Both the position numbers and the translations under genes were made by a program. A stretch of 64,000 nucleotides of DNA from contig CM024185.1 of assembly GCA_013433145.1 (NCBI GenBank), positions 6,179,001-6,243,000 of the forward strand, written 5' to 3'. The notes under the pieces are model-generated. The model saw nothing but the letters and a program-made list of their open reading frames with translations, had not been told where the DNA came from and ran no database searches. This DNA is from Ascaris suum. Its lineage: Eukaryota > Nematoda > Chromadorea > Rhabditida > Ascarididae. The stretch's first letter is position 1. Every line of letters starts with the position of its first letter. Below are positions 1 to 12,500 of this stretch, in pieces.

Positions 1-214
1 TTGCCTTACTTCCGGACTTGCATCCTGCAATATTTCTTTCATTATATTATTGCAACACCCATCCCAAATATGCTCATCCCAGCGCGTCATACGTTGCAGA
101 CATAAATGCGAGAGGAGAAATTAAAATAACCCCTTTTATAGAAGCTTACAGGAGAAATCCTCTGCCATGTTTTTGTTCTTTTCAGCTACACTTCCAAAAT
201 ACTCGAATCACCCC

Positions 215-269
215 ATAGCAGGTCCAGTGAAACAATCAGGAAATCTTTGTCCAGGATGTTGCATTCGTT
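215..269 (-). pseudogene. Truncated copy of transportin exon 17
   Basis: A 55-bp stretch matches exon sequence 615-669 at about 43 of 55 positions, exactly 400 bp away, in the intron that follows that exon. On the minus strand it reads NEC-NI-LDKDFLIVSLDLL against [18 protein letters not shown] in the exon. Many of the differences fall at silent third positions (GAT/GAC, AAG/AAA, GAC/GAT, ATC/ATT, GTC/GTT). Two in-frame stops precede it with no AG between, and similarity ends abruptly on both sides, so it cannot act as an exon as it stands. Confidence 0.7.
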
Positions 270-528
270 TTATCAGTTAACTTGTTAGCGTTCCACAAAG
301 AGAATTCAAGCTTATAAGGAGCTGCTTGATCATCGTTGAATGTAGTAGGATGATAAAGAGGGAACATGAGGATGCGCAGATACACCTACGCAGAATCTGT
401 CCATTTTAGTATCCACTTTCATCGACACTGCCTGCAACAGGACTGTATTATACGGATTCATCAAATTTCTGCCTCTTGTACAGCTACGTAAAGAGTAAGT
501 CATCAAAATGCATGAAATAATCTCCTAC

Positions 529-3500
529 CAACGAGCACTGATATATAAGCTCAACGATGTGACTAGATGCAACCAAATGGTCGATGTGATCGGCCAGCCC
601 CTCAGCCAGACCCGATAGCAGGTCCAGTGCGACGATCAGGAAGTCCTTATCCGGCATGTCGTACTCATTTGGCCTTTCCATCGCCATCTGTACTTGACGC
701 AAGCAACGTGCTATTAGTGCCGTACACCTTAAATCCCACATTAACATTAACAGCCAAAATATTATAACTTCATTCTTTGAACATACATGACAGACAGAGT
801 CTCCATCAGCTTTACCAGTCAGTTTAAGCAATCCAAACGAAGGGAGAGGACACATATAAGGGAATTTGTGAACATTACAATACGCAACTTAGAACGTAAT
901 CCAGCATCAGAACAAATCGCATCCGAGTTCAAACAACTAGAACCGTAACAGAAGAGAGCTAATCGGCAACACTCTGAGTAAACGAGAGGCTGTGATAGGA
1001 GGAACGTGGGGGTCATCCCCAGAGGAGGAGGCTTCTTAGGTACTGCCATCTCCAAAGGAATGCTGAAGTGATAAGCTAAAGAATTCACCAAATCCTGAAC
1101 CGAAGTACGAAGGAGAAATGCCGAAATACGAAGGAGAAATGTCGAAAAGAAAAACAATAATAAAAAACCTCAGCAATACAGCCTTTTCTTCCATAAAAAC
1201 TCGCAAAAGAAAGAGCTGAAAACTTTTTCATGAACATTACATGGGGCACTGGAAACAAATCGAAATGCACTTGGACTGTGATTTGAAAAAAAAAGCGGAA
1301 TAAACAATAAAAAATAAGTGACCTGTGGAAAACGGGTTCGCAGAATGGAAGAAATGCGACGTGAAGGGCGGTCGCCACTGAAGAGAGACACTCCAAAAGC
1401 GGGAAGAGCTCTTTGTCGTCATCAGAAAGAGACGACCACTTTGCCATCAGAGGTCCCATGAGTGTCTTCAAATAATCATCGTGAAGATTTACGAGAGGAG
1501 TAACAAAGGCGTAAGGGTGAGAATGGGAAGAGGGGAGGGGAGGGAGGTAACAAGAGGAATGACTATACAAATTAATGCAGCCGAAAATTAAAGTGCCGGA
1601 AATCATTTAGGACGGAAAACACTTCATCAGTGCAGATAGGATACGAGGCTCAGCTTACAAGCCAGCTGTGCACAAGCTCTTTGTGATTTCGCACACGATA
1701 CGCCAATTACTAGACAGGTCTCACCGAGCTATAACTTCAAATTAACCCAGAGAATTTGATAAAGGTGACTGCTGTGCACAAATCACATGACTCCAAAAAG
1801 CATTTTTAAATATGTAAGTGCATAATAGCAACAAAGCAAAACAGGAATAAACTGGAAAAAATTATACTTTCACCGAGAGAGTTCAAGCTTTTTGTTTCAT
1901 TATAAGTAGAAGCATTAACAGCGCTACTGCAGCATAACGACGATAAACACTACTGAATCACAAATATTACTGCTTCTTTGCTCAACTGCACTAAATGAAT
2001 CCATTGCATGATATCAACGTTTTATTAAAAACGAAAAGCAAAACTGATTAGCCAATACCTGAACGTACTGAGGCTGATTGAGATTCGAGCCTACACTATC
2101 CGCTAGGGTTCCCACCGCATCGTAGAGTATCAAAAGATTCTTGGCCTGCAATCAATGCAAACCATTCTACAGAAATCAAGACTGAGCAGGAAACTTCAAA
2201 AAATCTTATCATTCTTGAGTGGTAAATAGTGCAAAATAGAAAAACATTGCAATATTAGTTTTTAAAAAAACATTACAGGAACGAAACATAACTACAGTAA
2301 CAAAGAGTATTCACCATATCGCAGTGCAAAAAAAAACTGATAATAGTAATAATAAACTGAAAAGGTTGTTGCAATACTCGATATCGTTTACAATTTATCG
2401 AGCTCATTAGTGCTGCTCCTCTCCTTCCCAAAAACCCTAATTGAACGACTTCACTAGAAAAAGGCTTCATCATCGCATACTGCGATGATCACTCCCCAAA
2501 GAAAATGGATTATAACCTTTCAATGATGCCGATTCCAAAAAAGCCACTTAGTAGAAACCAAGTGCTATAAGCTCATCGCCGAATCTCATAGAGAATGCGT
2601 TTTGAAACTTGTGCAAGCAAAAACGACAATCTTTTAAGGTTTAACAAGTTTGGTCTCTTTTTTCCTGGATCAGCTCTTCGGCGATATTGATAAGCACCCC
2701 TCAGTGCTGACAAACCATCATCAACTTTCATACTGACATGTTATACAACTTTCTCATCCCCACTATGCTAAAAATTTCGATCCTAAAGACTTATATTTTG
2801 GAAGAGGGAGGGTGCTAGAGGGTGAAGAAGCATGATGTATATTAGTCATGATGGAAGCATCAAATGCCCCGATCATTTCTCAAACATCAACTGATGGATA
2901 TGATTAAAACCTTTATATTTCAAAGGTGAAAAGCTCGCAGTCAACAAATCTTCGAACCAAGCTCTACAAGCTCCGCAAATGACTCGACAACTTCGAAGAA
3001 TAGGTGCTGTGTGCTACAAGAGGAGTTCGGGATCGACGATGCAAGAGATCACGGTTAACACGGTTAACAACCTGGATTTACCAATTAACTAGGCGTCGCT
3101 GATGACGCGATCGCCAAGCCTGATGAACAGTACAAAACTTATTGAACAATATGGACAAAAGTCTTAATCAAAATAAAGCCTTCCCGTTATTATGCATTAA
3201 CATAAGATTACCTGATAACGATTGAACGCCTCGACGAGTGTTGCCAGGATCTCAGAAAGGTATGGCACCAACTCCATATTCGCTTCTTCTTCAAGAGTAG
3301 CAAAAGCAGAACATGCCGCTTCCTGCACCCTCTTGTTTGCATCCAGTATACGTGCCAGAAGCTTAAAGTTGTCGAATCAAAGCACTTTTGGCAGTGATAT
3401 CTCTATACTGAAGGCAATAAAACTAAACTCTAAATTCCGACGGTGGAACAGATGCGAGGGCGGAGGGGGGGATATAAAGGTACCGAGTAGGCAGCGATGC

Positions 3501-6500
3501 AACGATAATAAAAAATAAGAAGGCTAATCGCGATCGTTGCTTTTCTCGGATTCATCTCAGATCAGGACACCGAGTGCTCCATTTTCAAAAGAAAAGTATC
3601 TTCGGAACTACTAAAACACTCAAGCATTCGTTAAACGCAGCAAATTAGGAACATCCCACCCAATCATGATGCATATATCTTCGAGATATAAGACAGGCGG
3701 CGCTTACTCATGATCAAATTAAATGAGACTCTCACTTCTACTTTAACATCTAAGACAAAAAATTCGAAATTTCTTTGAATAATTCCATAAAATAGAAGGC
3801 CCCTTTGCAAAGATTTAACATGATAGACAAAACAAACCTCCTTCAGTAACTGCTTGAAGTATAAGTTATGGTCATGCTGCACTACGAAATGACAGTAACG
3901 AGAGAGTGTCCAGCATGTTATTGACCGAACCAACGCCTTAAAATTTCAATTCATTGAAAAATTAGCTCCAACTTGGGCATATCCAGCTTGCTATCCTTTT
4001 CGATGCTCATTTTCCACTATGAACTTGGTACACAACAGCATGGTGCAACTCATGCCTCACATTCAACAGATAACTGAAAACAGTAAGGTAGGCTTCTGCT
4101 ACAAGCAATATAGAACCGTACAAAAAATCGGAGGCATCAATACCAAACAGTGCCGAAACGTGACAGCAATCGCTGCACCAAGTAATTCAAAAGCACATGA
4201 TCCCCTCCGAAAACCCGCCTCTTTCAGCATAAAACCAGCACCCTCAATAGAAGCCCGGAAAACACAAATGAATAGCTCGTCTTGTTGCATAAGAATGGTG
4301 GTAGAAGAATACCGCATCATTGTAAAAACCGGTTACATTTAACAATTCCCATTGCGTGCGGACCAGAACAAAGTAACCAATACCTCGTCCCTCAAGTAAC
4401 AAAAAAAAAAACGCAAGCAGAGTTGGGCAACTCATCCCCTTCCGATTTATAAGCAAGAGAGGAAATTGAAGGTAGTATCTGGAAAAAGAAGAGGAAAGCA
4501 AGCATAGCCGCACTCACAGGAGACCAATACCACGAAAACGGAACAGATAAACAAAAAAGACTGAAAATGCATAGTTATAGAAATTTTGACGGCAGAATAT
4601 TACCTTGCTAGGGTGGGAAAAAATATACAAAAACTTTCGAGGTACCCGCTGAAATATATGTAGGATTATGGAGAAGGAAAGGAAGGAAAGCGGGTCCTAA
4701 TCACAACGCTAAGAGAAAATCAGGAATGACCATCCGGAAATAGTATCGCCATAAGCTACCAACCTTTCTGTCTTGCAGAGAGTTGATGAGGAAAGGAATC
4801 AGCTCGGGCAGATGAGGTGTCATACCGTTCATGCAGCCTTCTGCAACAGCACCCAACGCCAATATCCCACTCTCTTTGATCTGCAAAACGCGTCCATTTA
4901 TTTCATATTTCGGCTGCTACCTAACCACGAATATATGTGCTGCCTTGCTAACAACTGACGACAGCTAACTAGCTATGATCACATATAGCCGATGTTCAAC
5001 GAATCTCACACCTTAAGTATACAGAACATTCCACAATACAACACTTGAAGACATCCTGATTGTAGTTGAGCGATTTTATGACTACCAACTATTATGCTTG
5101 AATTTCGCGATCGTGAGCAAATTTTTTTCCTCAAGAAAATCGTAAAATCAGTACACCTTTGATGCCGGGGAAATAGCAACTGATAAATCAAGAGGTATTT
5201 AAAAACTCTAAGAAATAATTTAACAAAAGATAAAAGTTTATAAAGAAGGACCAGATCAAATTAATCCAATTAGTGCCGCAAAGATAGCATAAATATGCAA
5301 CACCCAGTATAAAGGAGCTCGAAATTCGGACGATGAAGTGGTAATTCAACAACAACAGCTTAGAGATCTTTGCAGAAGAGAACAGTTTCAATCAGCTATA
5401 AGCTACAAAAGCGAAAACGATTGTACATATAAATATGAAGAATTAAACGATACCAGCCAATTGCTATGGAAAAGTGTCTCTTTGAGGATCGGCAACAGGG
5501 TTGGCAGAAAATCGTCGTTGAAAATACCGGAGAGCACATCCAACGAAGCTGCACTACACTTTCCTGAAACAAAAAAATTTTTTGACCTTTTCTACCTTGC
5601 TCAGAGAAAACGCCGCTGCATCACCACTAGGCTTATATACGGCAGAGAAGCCCGAAATACTTATCCATAGGTAAAAGCGTCGCCGACTATCGAAGAAACT
5701 CATGATAATTACTCATGTATACATTGGAAAAACTAGAAATAACCTATTGGTTTCATTCTGTTTATGTTGAAAGACCGGAAATAACCCTAAACAAGGTGTC
5801 ATCCCAAAGACATAGCCACTGAAAAGACTTTCTCTCTCATTTTCAGGCCAAAAAAACTGTGAATAAAGCCGCCCCTATTTCAGGTCGCGAGGCTTCATAT
5901 GACCGAAACTCCTGCAACTATAATATCTTTTAGGATTAAGTTGTGATTCAACGATTCCAAAAGACATGGGTAAATAAAGAACTGATCTTCACATTAAAAA
6001 TGACAAGCCTCTTGGAGGTTTCTTCTAAGACTTCTACAAATACTTCAACCGGTAAAATATTTCGCTAGCCAACTACTTACTTCAATTTTATTTCATTATT
6101 TCTAGTCAATGCATATTTTTGCCTCTGTGATGATCAATGAAAGACGAGGGCTCTCACCATTCATTTTCATTTGCCGCGATCGGGCTCAACCAGGGCACTT
6201 GGGCACTACCTCCGCAGCCAAGAAGTGGGATAACGACAAGCCGGCCGCACTGGCTGCCTCACAGTCTAGCTCAGCACTCCGTTCCGTCAATGTAATTTCA
6301 CGATCCGGTACTAATCGACTATTTGCACAAAAGGCTCAAACGTGCAATACGTTGATTTTCGTAGAAAATTCTAATAGCAAAACAGATGCACCGTTCCGGC
6401 AAATGTAACTAAAATAATGCGATACGAGTCTACACAACGAGTAACTTCAAATGGTTCCTATTAATACGGATACCGAAGTGAGTTGATGCAATTCAAAACG

Positions 6501-9500
6501 AACGTAGGTTCCATTCAGTCGACGCGTCGTCATCCAAATCGTCATCTTCCATACATTCCTGCAATATACCGAACCCACTGGCCATAACCATTTCATATAG
6601 CATAATAAACCTCCTAACAGTTGTCAGCAAATTACCAAAACAACGTACATCACAGAAAATGCCGACCAACGGTAATCCCACCTTGTAACCATAAAGCTGC
6701 TATCAAATGTCCTTTTATTACAGGATACATTCCAAAAAGAATAACGGTTAAACCAGACTCCACCAAACATGTCTCTCATATCAGATAAAACTAATTCCCT
6801 AAAACCACCTAATTTCTAGAATTATCTTTCCTCCTCTCTCCCATCAAAAACTTTGAAAAAATAGGCAGCTCAACCACTAGAAAAATTCATGTCATGAACA
6901 GCTACCAAGCTGCTGGCAAGCTGCCACAACGCTACGCAAATATTGCTTTATTGGCTTGGAGGAGCATACGTTCACCCTCACATAGACAATCAAAAATATT
7001 ACTAAAGAACTATTATCATCCAGTGGGCAAAAAAACTTTCTGAATTTATAGCTTTAGTTTATTATCTGAATGAAAAATTGCCTCTGAAACCCACAAAAAA
7101 AAACCGCAACACAGAAAAAAACGGACGCAATAGCACGAATTAAACTAGGTTACAATCCACTTCACATTATCCTAAATTCGGATTTCTCCTTCGTTTGTGT
7201 TTCGAAAATTTCACGACGCAAATACAAAAACATTGGCATCCTAGAACCCACAACTGAAAACCTGATGCAATCACAGAGCAATAATCAATTTATAAACTGA
7301 TCAAAATGTTCAACACAAGAGTTGACATACAGGATCAATACTGGTCCCATCCTCCTCCGAATGTCTCTGTGTTTGCGTCTTGGCTCGATGGAACCTCGGT
7401 CGAATGTCCTCCTGCCGATCTGGCACCGCGCTGTCATCCTCCACATCGCCCTTAAATAAGTGCGATTACAATGCTAAACAAAAACCTAAATCCAGTCAAC
7501 TGACGTTCGACAGTAAGACATGATATTTCATTCTACCTTGCTTTAATTGACCAAGAAAGTATTCACTATGACTAAGTGTCTTTCACATCCCTTCGTTTTG
7601 TCCGGATTCACTGCCCCTCAATCTACTTTCCTGTGATCTCTCTTAGAGGATCACTTCATGTCACTGCAGATTTGTCTTTAGTTTTTTCAGCCACTGGCAC
7701 CCGCTCAATGATCCTTTCGCCCACAAAATATTTTTTATTATGGATATTTTTGCTCCCCGTTTATATTTCCCCATCTCGGCCCTCTGTCACCTAGCCCTTC
7801 AATTTTGTTACCCTTCGAAGTCATTCGTTAGGCTTCTTGTTAACTGTTTTGGTTCTAGTTATGGTCCTTGCGTTCTACTCTCTGCCATCGCCAGCAACCT
7901 GCGCACTTTCTCAGTGGTCGGACCTGGCTCTGAACTGCAAAGAACTGTTGCCATCATGTTTTTACCGATGGGCTTTCCTTTCAAACTAACCAGTATTTCT
8001 TCTCCAAAATAAAATCTTTATTCCTGAAGAATGCTTCCAGGCCTTGCCCGATTCTATGTCATACATCTATTTCCCCTCTCCGAGTGCACATGCTCAACAC
8101 ATGTGCATATTTATGCTTTCAACCTGTTCGCGTCTTATAAGAAGTGTTGACTTCAGCTACTGGTCGTTCATCACTTTCATTCTGGACGTGTTTATCCGCA
8201 AGCCTGCTGCCGTGCTTTTCATCGCAAATTAATGTATCCCCTTCACTGCTGGTTGAAGCTGTCTGATATCAGAGCTATGCCACCTGCTACCCTCAAATGC
8301 GATAGTCTTTTCCCGTTGATATCCACCCCTTATTGTGCAAACTAGCTCATCGAAGACGAGTTGTAGACCCGTGTTCAAAAGCAGCAGGGAAATTCAGTCT
8401 CCCTGTCATATCTCTTTTCCAACGATATTTGCTTCTCATATACGAAAATTGCGGACACCGACTTGCGTTCAATTTCTTAAAATATGGAGACTACTGAAGA
8501 GTGTGCTGTGGCGCTTTCTACGGGTCTCCGGTGGGCCACGCAAGCCACAGCGTAGAAAGCTCTTTCGCAGACTACCAACACCAAATAAAGAGGGAAACTG
8601 CAAGCATTATTTTTTTGGCTACTATAGTTAGCATGTAGATTCGGTTGATTTTTGACTTGCCAGGCCTAAATCGTGCCTGATCGACGTCTTGCTTCAGATC
8701 GATTTGCTGCTATAGTCTTCTGCACAAAGCCTTTGAGAAACATTTGGTAGAAGTGATACTGGGCGATAATTTCTAATATCGTTTGAAGACTGCCTTTCTT
8801 CTGCAGCAAAATTATTTTTTGAACTAGGAGAAATCCTCAAGAATTTGTTGAGGCTCGATCATGCTATTGAATAAGCGATGTCAAAACGAGTTCTTCTTCC
8901 CTCTCAACATTTCGCCGGTTAATCTATCAATGTTTACCGCTTTCCCACTTTTCATACGTTGGATCGCGTTTCTTTCTTTGACTCAATGATTTGCACGAAC
9001 GGCTCATCATCGTTTCGTATAACGAAAGTGTAGTTTGTGATCAGTGTGCCTTTATTGTGCAGTCTCGTAAAGAACTTCTAAACGATGGGGTCGATTTCTC
9101 GCGGTCCTATGGTGTATATGTGTTATACGGAAATAATACAAGCAAAAGCGTTACCTAGAAGTGAACAAAATTCTAAATGCTCACATCTTTGACCACAAAA
9201 AATAAATAAATAAAACAAACAAATTAATTAATTAATTAATTAAGCGGCATGTTGGAAAATTGCTTCTTTCCTGCAAACGCAGGCCTTCACGATTCTGGGA
9301 ATCAAAACTATATTTAACAACTTGTTGTAAACGAGCTTAAAAACCTGTTGTCAAGATGGTCGCTATGCGTATTACCTGCCATCTTTTGAAAGTTCAGCAG
9401 CATCAAATATGGTCATCTAGTTACTCAAACCTTTCAGCTTCAATTCTGGCCCAGAGGAACTCTGTATTTCTACTCAACTATGAACCAACCTCACCACTCT

Positions 9501-12500
9501 TCCCCTCAATAAATGGAAAATCGATAGCACAAACGCATCTCATTAATTCACTCTTCCCTTTCTTGGCGAAGATAGAAAGAAAAATAAATAAAAATGAATT
9601 AACCTTGAGCATGAGTACGTCCATCTCAGAATACTGCATGCAACGGACAAGTACGGGGATCAATTTGTGAAGATGGGGCAGCAATGCTTCCTTACATACT
9701 GCCGGGTTCTCAGCGAGCGCCAACCAAAATTCACATGCCTCCAATGCCGTCGATTCGTTTGTATCCTGCATTCATATTCTCCCGTTAGAAAATACCAAAT
9801 CTTGACTCTGTTCGGATTGCACAGAATAAAATAGCACCTTTTTCCCTCTCCCTTTCCATGAACCCTCCACTCCAAAATAACAAATATCACTGCAAGACTA
9901 CAACTTGTCAAACGCCTAGGTTTGTGTAAACAATAAAAGGCGGCATCTGAAACTGGTTAGAGTGCAATGTTACCTGTGAAGAGTTTCTTGGTGCTAGGAC
10001 TAGAGCAATAGAAAGGAAATCTGGATGAGTGAGATGCATGAGAGAAAAAATTTATGTAAACATCACATCAACACTGGATCTTCTGAATGGTAGACAACGT
10101 CCACTGCAATGGAGCTCAAGTAAACTAGAACCTCCGTATCATGGATATGCAAGGAATGGTCAACCCACACTTCCAGATCTAATTTGCAAACAAAATTAAT
10201 TACCCTGAGAGCGAAAAACACGCCTTTTGCGAGCCATAAAGCAAATATATTTGGATATGCATCTATGCACCGATCTGCTACCTATGGACGATTACAATGA
10301 ACCGCTGAGAATAGCAATAATGACGAAATTCGGCACGATATCAGTCAGCGATTCTCAGAATAAACCTTATCCCAATCGATGATTTCTGGATCAAATGACT
10401 TCTTCACACTGACTAAAACATTTCAATGAAAAAGCTCTACTACATCTTTACATATCGTTATTCGTCTCAACGCATGCCCAAACGCAAATAAAAATTAACC
10501 ACGTCAAAACTGCAGTCATATTTTATGATCTGTGACTGGTCGTGACGCCAATTTTACGCTTCTCCCTTCGACAATTCATCCCTGCCAAAAAATTAACCAG
10601 GCCTATAAGACCGCACCACCGCTCTCAGCACAGTGATTAGGACCCTCTCTGTCAAGGCAATTATCTTTAAAAACAAACCAACAGCTAGTATTGGTGAAAA
10701 CGTTCGATGTTTGAAACACCTCTCATATTGAGACGAAAAGGTATCCCGAATGAACACACCTGAGTCCTGAGCAACATGAATTCGACGATGTTGCCTAACT
10801 GGGACACCAACTTGTCCAGATGTGAATCAAGCAGCAGCGTCAGTGCTCGACATAATTGCTTTTGCACCTCCTAAAACATAAAAACGATCGTTAAGACGTT
10901 GTATGACGAGAGCTGTATGAACCTAAATATTTGACGACGCCCCCTTTTGCTTAACAATCCTGTTTTGTGAGGATGACCCATGATGAATCAATTTAACCCT
11001 TTCATCTTTCGTTCGCTGAAGGAAAAAACCGATCGCCCGAATAATCTGCCTTGGATAGCTTTCGGTAATGAAATCTATATCTTAAAAAATCGGAATTTTT
11101 AAATGTTTTCACTTCTTCAAAAAAGATCGGCCACAGTTGAGGAAAAGTGTACACCGAGAACATGAGACTTGGCATCTCGTGGAGCCTATCATCGGATGGC
11201 ATTATTGCTCTATCCGCGAAGTTCGCCTTGAGAAAGAACACTTCTCAGCAATGCAGGAATAAGTTTACCACCGAAAAACAATGCTGTGATTAATCATTTG
11301 CTCTATTTCAATAAAGCACATGCGGTTACAACAATCTCCAATCTTCCAGAAGAGACCAATAATTTTGGAATCTTAACGAGTTTTATTACGATCTTTGCTC
11401 TTAAATAAAACATTTCCGCAGATAAAACACCAGATGGCGTCACAAATACAACACCAACCGTGTCTGTGTCGGCTGCCAAAGAGAAGAGCTGCTGCAAGAA
11501 TACATCCATGATGTTGTTCAACGGATCCGTCTGCACCAACAATATACAGTTCACTGAATTTACGGCCAGCGCCCTGCAACTTCCTCATTAGAAATCAGCT
11601 TGAACAGAAATCACAGAAATGAGTAAAGCCTTCACTCGGTTGTTTAAACGCTTCCGGTTGCAGACGGCATTGTGAATAACTCCTTTAATATTATGAATGA
11701 ACACAAAGATGGGCTTTCATTACACTAGAAAATAAACACTGAGAAGGCATCCTGCTCTTCAGTCAGTCAGGACAAGAACAAATGAAGAAACAAGAACAAT
11801 CTACAAACCATGCACAATGAAACTTAGGTCACAACAACTCCACAAAATTACGACCCTCTTGAAAAGGCTCTTGATCGTCCTTGCAACAGGCAAAAAGCCC
11901 ATGAAAAAGGATTCTGGATGTGGAAGGAAAAGGACAAGGAGAGCTGGGGTGAACCAGAATTGCTTAAGGAGATAAATATTTAGAACAGCGATCGCACGAC
12001 TGAAATAAGAGCATCTTTGTGAATATACTGCCGTACCCCATCCTTAACATATTACCTAAATTGTTGGCTTACGAAATAAAGAGTGCGTATAGGCTCGCAG
12101 GCAGTTGATAATTTCGATTCAATGACATTAACAAAGTATGCGGTTAACTATTTCTACCTCGAGGACTCTCTGAATGCATAAGAACAGTTGATCTCAGCTC
12201 AATGATGAAATTACCTTCTCTTACAATTACGAAAGGCAGGTGGTACTCCCCTCTCCTGCTAAGTGCAACTGGGCATGAAAAGTAGTTCAGAAAGGCGAAG
12301 ATTATGGAAGAAGTAAAACAGAAACCTTTTTCATCCGATGACCTCTTCTTCCTGTATGTTTAGCTGAAGCAGCCAACGCCTCAGGATATTAGGAGGATGA
12401 GCTCATTTGTGGTTTCAGTAGCCTACATTAATCGACTGAGTAAGCTCGATTTCTTACCTCAGCTTTGCGTGCGGAGAGTTGAAGAAGCAAAGAAGCTTTG

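Noticed and set aside
6178..6312. Minus frame with [15 protein letters not shown] as a transportin exon
   Set aside because: The exon 5454..5563 ([23 protein letters not shown]) restores the family sequence and the phase exactly; this frame does not.
7576..8631. Series of plus-strand ORFs of 60 to 100 codons
   Set aside because: They lie opposite the minus-strand LINE relic and have no protein-like pattern of their own.
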